A stretch of DNA of 64,000 nucleotides, taken from assembly GCF_002269505.1 (NCBI RefSeq), contig NZ_NQKQ01000020.1, positions 1 to 64,000 of the forward strand. The letters are read 5' to 3'. The position numbers and the translations under genes were made by a program. The notes under the pieces were generated by a model that made no database searches, had not been told where the DNA came from, and worked only from the letters and a program-made list of their open reading frames with translations. The stretch comes from Pseudomonas fragi. Lineage in GTDB: Bacteria; Pseudomonadota; Gammaproteobacteria; Pseudomonadales; Pseudomonadaceae. Below, one piece after another: positions 7,575 to 13,165 of this stretch (position 1 is its first letter; every line of letters begins with the position of its first letter).

Positions 7575-8981
7575 ATGCAGCAGTTAGATCCGAAGCTTGA
7601 ACTACCACGACCACCTCGACCGCTGATTGAGTCGAATTCTTTGGCCCAGCCTTATCCGGTTCAGGCACTGGGTGGGATTCTTGGGCCTGCGGTGGAGCGC
7701 ATGGCCGAGGTCATCGGCGTGCCCCAGGCGCTGGCCGCGCAATCGGTGTTGGCTGCCTCGGCGCTAGCTACACAAGGTCATGCGGGCTTACAGCTCGACG
7801 GGCGCAGTTATCCGCTGTCGCTGTACCTGATCACGGTGGCCGCGTCCGGCGATCGCAAAACGGCGTCAGATCGATGTGCATTACTGCCTGCACGACAATG
7901 GGAGCGTGAGCAGTGGCAGCGCTATCGCGAACAGCTTTCCCGGCACCGCGCCGCACAGCGACAGGCGCAGCGTATTAATCCTGGAAATCCCGCCCCCCAA
8001 AACGGCGTACCGCTAGAAGAAGAGCCCTCGGCACCCCGGCTGATCACCACGGATCCGACTATAGAGGCGTTGATCAAGGGGCTATGTCATGACTTGCCCA
8101 GCATGGGCCTGTTCTGTGACGAAGGCGGACAGTTCCTCGGTAGCAGCACCATGAGTCGGGATAACCGTTTGAAAGCGGTCACGACCTTGTCGTCACTTTG
8201 GGATGGCAGCCCGATAGATCGCGCGCGCTCCATGGTTGGTGAAAGCCTACGAGCCTATGACCGGCGTTTGAGCCTGCATCTGATGCTGCAACCCTATTTA
8301 GCCATGCAGTTACTCAGTGATCCGTTGCTGCAGGGGCAGGGCATTCTCGGTCGCTGTCTGATGACCTGGCCCTCCAGCCTGGCAGGACAACGAAGCTACC
8401 AGGCTGTCGACTTGTCGAAAGACGGCGACCTGAAGCGCTATCACCATCGCCTCTCTGCCCTGTTTCATCAGCCTTGGTCACTTTCCCCTGATGGTGCTCT
8501 GCAGCTATCACCGCTGACACTCAGTCCGTTAGCCCGTCGTCGCTGGATTGATTTGCATGATGCCATTGAAGCTCAACTGGGTGAGTTTGGTGAGCTGGCC
8601 AGCGTGCGGCCCAGCGGTTCGAAGGCCGCCGACAACCTGTTGCGCGTCGCCGGCATTTTGGCCGTTGTGGAGGAGAGCCGTGTCGTGGAGGTCGACCATA
8701 TCCAACGGGCCTCGGCCTTAGTTGGCTACTACCTCACCGAGATCCAGCGCCTGACTGAGCAGGAGCCGGTTTGTCGAGTTAAGGAGGAGGCGGACCGGCT
8801 GTTGCGCTGGCTGCAGGTCAAAGATTGGAAGCGCTTTAGTATTCGAGACTTGAACCGCAACGGTCCCCGCTTTGCCCGTAAAAGCAGTCGCCATGCCACC
8901 AAGCTTCTGGTCGAGTTGCTTGATCATCATTGGCTGATTACCGACGGCCATACCTTCGAGGTGCGCCATGTTCAATCTTGA
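7575..8981 (+). CDS. DUF3987 (YfjI-like) island protein
   Basis: The 468-residue protein looks like the DUF3987/YfjI family of prophages and islands, often classed as primase/helicase-associated ATPase-like proteins with no settled function. It has a degenerate P-loop region (LYLITVAASGDRKTASD), an acidic CDEGGQFL segment like a Walker B strand, and a C-terminal winged-helix-like end (RFSIRDLNRNG...LVELLDHHWLITDGHTFEV). I chose ATG 7575 because GAGGAGAG precedes it; a GTG at 7527 would add 16 residues. It is the first of four genes with overlapping ends, so it should be cotranslated with the recombinase-like protein. A role in island replication or excision is plausible but not shown. Confidence 0.8.
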   Translation: MQQLDPKLELPRPPRPLIESNSLAQPYPVQALGGILGPAVERMAEVIGVPQALAAQSVLAASALATQGHAGLQLDGRSYPLSLYLITVAASGDRKTASDRCALLPARQWEREQWQRYREQLSRHRAAQRQAQRINPGNPAPQNGVPLEEEPSAPRLITTDPTIEALIKGLCHDLPSMGLFCDEGGQFLGSSTMSRDNRLKAVTTLSSLWDGSPIDRARSMVGESLRAYDRRLSLHLMLQPYLAMQLLSDPLLQGQGILGRCLMTWPSSLAGQRSYQAVDLSKDGDLKRYHHRLSALFHQPWSLSPDGALQLSPLTLSPLARRRWIDLHDAIEAQLGEFGELASVRPSGSKAADNLLRVAGILAVVEESRVVEVDHIQRASALVGYYLTEIQRLTEQEPVCRVKEEADRLLRWLQVKDWKRFSIRDLNRNGPRFARKSSRHATKLLVELLDHHWLITDGHTFEVRHVQS

Positions 8982-9321
8982 TGAAGCACTGCGCAACCAC
9001 TTAGCTCAACGTCAAAAGGAGCCGAAAGCGCGGTTTGTCGCCGCGAGTGTCGCCACTTTGTCGCCACGCTCAAAGCCAGGTAGGACAGGGGTTGTCGCCG
9101 CTGTCGCCGATGTCGCCACCGTTCGTAAAACTATCACCTCAACGACAGCCGTTATCCAGTGGTTAGAAAAGGAGGGGGCGCATCTCTACGTCGTCGACAA
9201 CACGCTGTGTTTTCGCCCTACTGATTGGGCCCAGTTCGCCATCGTAAGCCCACACTGGCGAGCCCTTCTACATGAGCTGGCTGCAGTCGATCAGGAACAG
9301 AAAAATGGCTCGTGTCGGTAA
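8968..9321 (+). CDS. Small island protein (117 aa) with repeat-derived N-terminal segment
   Basis: The family is not recognised. The start overlaps the DUF3987 frame by 14 bases, and the next gene begins 17 bases before this stop, so it is locked into the cassette. Residues about 20-52 are encoded by DNA with repeated TGTCGCC words (VAASVATLSP..., VVAAVADVA), which gives an Ala/Val-rich, low-complexity stretch. The C-terminal part (TTAVIQWLEKEGAHLYVVDNTLCFRPTDWAQF) looks like a folded small domain, possibly winged-helix. A partly matching repeat patch lies inverted at about 6747-6825. The function is unknown; the conserved overlaps argue that it is translated. Confidence 0.65.
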   Translation: MFNLDEALRNHLAQRQKEPKARFVAASVATLSPRSKPGRTGVVAAVADVATVRKTITSTTAVIQWLEKEGAHLYVVDNTLCFRPTDWAQFAIVSPHWRALLHELAAVDQEQKNGSCR

Positions 9322-10285
9322 GCGAGCGGGGCGCAATTTCGGCTTCGGTCGCCAGCTCAGCTATGCCGGACCGCAAGCCTTGAAAGATCTGTTTGGCGAC
9401 GGCCATTTTGCTACCGTCAAAGCCCATGGCGATCGCTGGCAGGCATTCGTGCAATGGTGTCGATCGGATGAAGGACCGGGAGTCAATGACGCGCGCCAGA
9501 TCGACCGCGAGATTCTCATGCGGTACGCCGTCCACGTGCGGGAGGAGGTTGATCAGGGCAGCGTCGGCATCGCCACCGCGCAGAACCGCCTGTCCAGCGT
9601 GAACCGCACGATGGCCGCGCTGCGCGGTGATCAGTACGTCAAAATCCCCAGTCCGAGCAAGGCGCTAGGCCTACAGCGTTCGAGCGTGCGTAGTGAGGCA
9701 CCGCAAGGCCAAGATCGTGCTCAGATCGAGTTGATCGCACTCGTACTGTCAGAGCGAGGTCAGCAACGTGTGGCCGCAATTGTGCATCTGGCCCGGGATA
9801 CTGGTATGCGCCTGCGTGAAGCGATCTTGGCGGACCTGCCCCGACTGCAACGTGAGGCCAGGCAACTGGACAAGATCAACATCCAGGACGGCACCAAAGG
9901 CGGTCGATCAGGCGCGTCAGCACCGCGTTGGATCGCGGTTACTGATCAAATTCGTGGCGCCTTGGATAGGGCCTGGGAGGCTTCACCCAGTGGCAGTCGG
10001 AACCTGTTGGCCCCCAACGAGAGCTACAAAGTGTTTATGCAGTCAGTTGTGCGACCGGCACGGGACATCTTGCATGAGCATGGATTGAAAGGCTTTCATG
10101 AGCTACGGGCGGCTTACGCCTGTGAGCGCTATGAGCAACTGACTGGCTTGAATGCACCCGTCAATGGCGGTCGTGTTCATCGAGAAGATCGAGAGCTTGA
10201 TCAGCGCGCGCGACAGCAGATCAGCCACGAATTGGGACATAACCGCATCGATGTGGTGAGTGCCTACATCGGAGGCCGGCGATGA
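9305..10285 (+). CDS. Tyrosine-recombinase-like (integrase-domain) protein
   Basis: The 326-residue protein has the fold signature of a tyrosine recombinase: a core-binding region (about 30-105), then a catalytic-like domain with R in DTGMRLREA, a KGGRSG turn, FHELRAAYACERY in place of the usual HxxR box, and a terminal ISHELGHNRIDVVSAYIGGRR in which the Tyr is the likely nucleophile. It is divergent from P4/lambda integrases and probably belongs to an island-specific branch. The ATG at 9305 has AGGAAC upstream and overlaps the previous gene by 17 bases; a longer start at 9272 is less likely. It may act with DUF3987 in movement of the cassette or excision of the island; that is inference. Confidence 0.75.
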   Translation: MARVGKRAGRNFGFGRQLSYAGPQALKDLFGDGHFATVKAHGDRWQAFVQWCRSDEGPGVNDARQIDREILMRYAVHVREEVDQGSVGIATAQNRLSSVNRTMAALRGDQYVKIPSPSKALGLQRSSVRSEAPQGQDRAQIELIALVLSERGQQRVAAIVHLARDTGMRLREAILADLPRLQREARQLDKINIQDGTKGGRSGASAPRWIAVTDQIRGALDRAWEASPSGSRNLLAPNESYKVFMQSVVRPARDILHEHGLKGFHELRAAYACERYEQLTGLNAPVNGGRVHREDRELDQRARQQISHELGHNRIDVVSAYIGGRR

Positions 10286-10551
10286 CGGCCGAGTTCGATA
10301 TAGCGTTGTTCCTGCGCCCCGTGCTCAAAGGTGCACATGCCACGCAGCAGCGGCACATCAGGCAAGCAGAAAGGATGCACAAGGTGATTCGTGAACGCTG
10401 GGGTTGCGCGACTCCCTGGTCCTGGAGAGAAAAGCACGTGAGATGGTTTCTGGAGCACTATTTGCGATGCTCAGCTCCAGCTACCATCTACTACTACGAG
10501 TTAACAGCAGGGTTGATCCGCCGTAGAAAGGCTAAAGTCGTGGTTGCCTGA
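10282..10551 (+). CDS. Small cassette protein (89 aa) with recombinase core-binding-like segment
   Basis: The frame starts ATGA over the stop of the recombinase-like gene, so it is translationally coupled. Residues about 35-80 (VIRERWGCATPWSWREKHVRWFLEHYLRCSAPATIYYYELTAGLIRRR) resemble the helical SAM-like core-binding domain that precedes the catalytic part of tyrosine recombinases, but no catalytic domain follows. It may be an accessory DNA-binding factor for the preceding protein, or an excisionase-like helper. I cannot name a family. A perfect 18-bp dyad follows 16 bases after the stop. Confidence 0.6.
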   Translation: MTAEFDIALFLRPVLKGAHATQQRHIRQAERMHKVIRERWGCATPWSWREKHVRWFLEHYLRCSAPATIYYYELTAGLIRRRKAKVVVA

Positions 10552-10567
10552 TAGACCTTTAAGCGTG

Positions 10568-10612
10568 AGCCCCTGAGTATGGGAATGCGGAGCCTTCCCA
10601 TACTCAGGGGCT
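10568..10612. terminator. Perfect 18-bp stem-loop at the end of the DUF3987 cassette
   Basis: The arms 10568-10585 and 10595-10612 (AGCCCCTGAGTATGGGAA and its exact complement) flank a 9-base loop. It lies between the cassette and the convergent integrase gene. The stem is unusually long and perfect, but there is no U-tract on either side, so it may be a bidirectional barrier to transcription or a protein-binding dyad. Confidence 0.6.
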
Positions 10613-10717
10613 TGGCTGAAGAGGCGCAGGCATACCAGAGATCTAGCGATTGTCGTCACTCCTTTCGCCTTACTACACGACACGGATCGTAGCCGGTGGC
10701 GCGTACCTTTTGGATGT

Positions 10718-11992
10718 TCAGCGAATCGGTACGACGTTGCCATCTCTGGTTTGATTGATGGCCGATGCCGACAGGCTGCCGGTGGCCGCCTTCTGGATAT
10801 GTTCACTCCACCAAGCCATCATCGGACGCCGGCGTTCGATGTAATCCGTCCGGTTGTAGGCGCTACGAACTTCGTCCTTGTCGACATGCGCCAGTGCGAC
10901 CTCGATCAGCTCCGGATCCCAGCCATGCTCATTCAGGATGGTGCTCGCCATCGAGCGCAAGCCGTGGCTGACTAGACGGTCCTGAAAGCCCATGCGCTTC
11001 AACGCCATGTTGGCGGTCTGGCTATTGGCATGGGTGCGGGGATTTCTATCTGAGGGGAACACGTACTCTCTGTTACCACTGAGTTGCTTGAGCGTCTCCA
11101 GTAACGAAAGTGCCTGATCGGTAAGAGGGATTGTGTGCGGCCGACGCTTTTTCATGCGCTCTGGCGGAATGGTCCAAATGCGCTTGTCGAAGTTGATATC
11201 TGCCCATCGTGTGGTGGCTGCTTCCGCTGGGCGGGTCATGGTGTGCAGTTGCCATTCGATCAGGCAGCGGGTGATCCGCTTGATGCTGGCGTTCGCGATT
11301 TCGATCATGAGCTCGGAAAGCTCATCGGGTCGTAGCGCGGCCATGTTCTGTTTCTTGGGCTTCTTGAATACCGCCCGAATGCCACTGAGGGGGTTAGCGA
11401 AAATCAACCCGGAGTTCACCCCGTAGGTCATGATCTCGTTGAGCCGTTGGCTCAATCGCTTCACTGTCTCGAGGCTGCCTTTGGCCTCGATTGGGCGAAG
11501 CAGTTCGATGACAATCGGTGCGGTAATTTTCGAGAGCGGCGTTGTTTTCAGGTCTGGAAATACATGCAGCGTGAGCGATCGCCAAATGTCTTCGGCGTAC
11601 GCCGGCGTGACGGAGTCCTTCTTCAGCTCGAACCAGGCGGTGGCCACGTTCTCGAACGTATGTTCCGTCTCCGCTCGTTTGGCTTCGTCCTGTGCATTGC
11701 GTTGCACCTTGGGATCAATGCCTTGTGCAAGCAGCTCGCGTGCTTCCACCACTTTCTTCCTGGCGTTCGCTAGCGAGAGCTCTGGGTATGTGCCCAGCCC
11801 CATATTGATACGGTTTTTGGTTACCGGCTCGCGGTAGTTGAAGTTCCACAGCATCGAGCCATTGCTCCTGACTCGGAGCTGAAGGCCGTCACCATCGCTG
11901 AGGACGTAATCCTTGTCTTTTGCCTTGACTGCCTTGAGCTGGCGGTCGGAAAGGCGAAGGGCTGGAGCAGGCATGAGAGCTACCTCTGACAC
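10718..11992 (-). CDS. int: P4-type tyrosine integrase of the ssrA island
   Basis: The 424-residue protein catalyses site-specific integration and excision. It has an N-terminal DUF4102 arm-binding domain (RLSDRQLKAVKAKDKDYVLSDGDGLQLRV..., about 10-100), a SAM-like core-binding domain (about 110-195), and a catalytic domain with R in TMTRPAEAATTRW, SHGLRSMAS (HxxR), ALAHVDKDEVRSAYNR (second His, then nucleophile Tyr). The length and order match CP4/P4-like integrases that use tRNA or tmRNA 3' ends. It is transcribed away from ssrA with its start about 170 bases from the tmRNA end, the standard geometry for such an element. Three TTGGAATACC repeats lie directly upstream. Confidence 0.95.
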   Translation of the reverse strand: MSEVALMPAPALRLSDRQLKAVKAKDKDYVLSDGDGLQLRVRSNGSMLWNFNYREPVTKNRINMGLGTYPELSLANARKKVVEARELLAQGIDPKVQRNAQDEAKRAETEHTFENVATAWFELKKDSVTPAYAEDIWRSLTLHVFPDLKTTPLSKITAPIVIELLRPIEAKGSLETVKRLSQRLNEIMTYGVNSGLIFANPLSGIRAVFKKPKKQNMAALRPDELSELMIEIANASIKRITRCLIEWQLHTMTRPAEAATTRWADINFDKRIWTIPPERMKKRRPHTIPLTDQALSLLETLKQLSGNREYVFPSDRNPRTHANSQTANMALKRMGFQDRLVSHGLRSMASTILNEHGWDPELIEVALAHVDKDEVRSAYNRTDYIERRRPMMAWWSEHIQKAATGSLSASAINQTRDGNVVPIR

Positions 11993-11994
11993 CG

Positions 11995-12049
11995 TTTTGG
12001 TATTCCAAAAAATAGCACCGGATGGCTTGGAATACCATTTGGAATACCC
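11995..12049. repeat. Three TTGGAATACC-type repeats between integrase and ssrA: likely integrase arm sites
   Basis: One copy is part of an interrupted palindrome, TTTTGGTATTCCAAAA (11995-12010). The other two are direct repeats, TTGGAATACCA (12027-12037) and TTGGAATACCC (12039-12049), 12 bases apart. They lie immediately upstream of the integrase ATG and inside the expected attachment region, so they could be arm-type binding sites and also autoregulate int. Confidence 0.65.
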
Positions 12050-12124
12050 AAACGGCTGGAACTCAAAAAACCTCTCCAGCGCCCTGTAGCGCTTAAACCC
12101 TTGATTTCACTGGATTTCAGGCAC

Positions 12125-12150
12125 AAAAAAAGACGTCCGTGGACGTCTTT
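12125..12150 (-). terminator. Intrinsic terminator of ssrA
   Basis: AAAGACGTCC and GGACGTCTTT pair around two bases, and on the minus strand a run of seven U follows (12125-12131). It lies 12 bases beyond the tmRNA CCA end. It may have been brought in or preserved by the island, since it lies on the island side of the junction. Confidence 0.85.
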
Positions 12151-12161
12151 AGATGATGAAG

Positions 12162-12553
12162 TGGTGGAGCCGGGGGGATTTGAACCCCCGTCCGCCAGTA
12201 CTCCGCTGTCGGTACTACATGCTTAGCCGTATCTATTAAGTTAACCCTCAGCGACCCGAAGGGCAGGGTGCTTTGGGCGAGTTGTGTAAGTTTTAGCCGA
12301 TTCGTCCACAACGTACTGCACGGCGATCCTGTTCTATATGACAATCACTTCAGGTTTACAGGCATCCCCTAGTGATTGCTGGACCCGAAGGTACCAGGAG
12401 GATGGCTAAGGCAGCTTACGCTGCGAGAGCTTGACCCTCGTAGGTTTCGTCATTGGCAACTATAGAAAGTTGCAACAGTGGATTTACGAGTTCTGTTACC
12501 AACTCGGCATGCACCTAGAGTTTCGCAACCGGCGTCGAATCCTAAACGGCCCC
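12162..12553 (-). ncRNA. ssrA: tmRNA
   Basis: tmRNA rescues stalled ribosomes with SmpB (gene at 21878). The minus strand begins GGGGCCGTTTAGGATTCGAC and ends in the tRNA-Ala-like T-arm and CCA (GGGTTCAAATCCCCC...CCACCA), 392 bases in all. The tag frame at 12457-12416 reads ANDETYEGQALAA followed by TAA, with the resume codon GCC; the ALAA end is the usual protease signal. The 3' end is the insertion point of the island, and the integrated element has restored a complete acceptor end. A TTATAC box about 12 bases upstream of the mature 5' end is a candidate -10 element. Confidence 0.97.
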
Positions 12554-12626
12554 GATGCTTGCTGTGTATAACCAGCAAGCTTGCGGAGTCTACGCCTTTC
12601 TGACGCAGAAGGCCAACCCAAAGGGG

Positions 12627-12908
12627 TTACTCACCACCTTTGTTGTTATTGGCGATGTCCTGCAGCACCTGGGTGGTCAGTGAAATGCAGGCCTGGGTGC
12701 CTTCTTTCGTGCCTTTGGATTGTTCTTCCTTGGCCTGGGCTACGGTGCTGTCGATGTTGTCTTGTAAGTCGGAGCTGATTTCGCCAGAGCTGGCTACGGC
12801 GTCGTTGATTTTTTGCAGGTTGATCTGGCAAAGGTCTTCTGCCGCAAACACCGGGGAGGCCAACATCACAGCAGAAATAAACAGACCAGCAAGAGCGGTA
12901 CGCTTCAT
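12627..12908 (-). CDS. Small exported protein (93 aa), unrecognised
   Basis: The product begins MKRTALAGLFISAVMLASPVFA and has a clear Sec signal peptide with a probable cut after PVFA (about residue 22), leaving a periplasmic protein of about 71 residues with two Cys (about 27 and 74) that could form a disulfide. The mature part is acidic and Gln/Asn/Ser-rich and predicted helical. GGAGTTTTCCCC precedes the ATG with GGAG as ribosome site. It lies upstream of ssrA on the same strand. I do not know a function. Confidence 0.8.
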   Translation of the reverse strand: MKRTALAGLFISAVMLASPVFAAEDLCQINLQKINDAVASSGEISSDLQDNIDSTVAQAKEEQSKGTKEGTQACISLTTQVLQDIANNNKGGE

Positions 12909-13077
12909 GGGGAAAACTCCTTGTGCACATGGTAGGCCCGGTGCTTCCAGGCTCGGTTTTATGCCCCAAATATTGGGGCCTTAAGCCAATTGACTATAGC
13001 CACGCCCGGGAGTTTTGCTTTTATTTGGCGGTTTTTTTTGCGCCCGAAAATGGGGCGCAGGTGTCGATTGTTTTTGA

Positions 13078-13160
13078 TGGGAGCGGGTTTGCTCGCGATG
13101 CAGATGGCGCGGTGATTCTGCCTGATCGCGCAGATGCCATCGCGAGCAAGCCCGCTCCCA
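13078..13160. repeat. REP doublet (REPIN) between the 93-aa gene and the lactate locus
   Basis: Two inverted copies of the arm TGGGAGCGGG(T/C)TTGCTCGCGAT flank about 35 bases. Near-identical doublets occur at 21773-21859 and 58863-58949, and a variant at 60218-60284. These are Pseudomonas REP elements, moved in trans by RAYT transposases; no RAYT gene is in the window. Confidence 0.9.
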
Positions 13161-13165
13161 CATTT

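Larger units (their letters stand above)
1..12161. mobile_element. Genomic island end integrated at the 3' end of ssrA (left boundary outside window)
   Basis: The segment abuts the exact 3' CCA end of tmRNA, a known target for tyrosine integrases, and a P4-type integrase gene lies next to it on the minus strand. Cargo is accessory: a type IC restriction locus with an anticodon nuclease, a broken radC, a DUF3987 protein and a second recombinase-like gene. To the right of ssrA only core genes follow. No second copy of the ssrA 3' end was found in the window, so the other attachment site is expected further left. Whether everything back to base 1 is one element is an inference; the restriction locus could be a separate insertion. 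Confidence 0.75.

Noticed and set aside
1..12161. CRISPR array or cas genes in the defence-bearing island
   Set aside because: No series of regularly spaced 25-40 bp repeats and no Cas-like protein was seen; the only short tandem repeat is the 12-bp set inside hsdS.
12161..12162. A second copy of the ssrA 3' end marking the other island boundary
   Set aside because: I looked for the GGGGGATTTGAACCCCCGTCC block elsewhere in the window and did not find it; the far end must lie outside.
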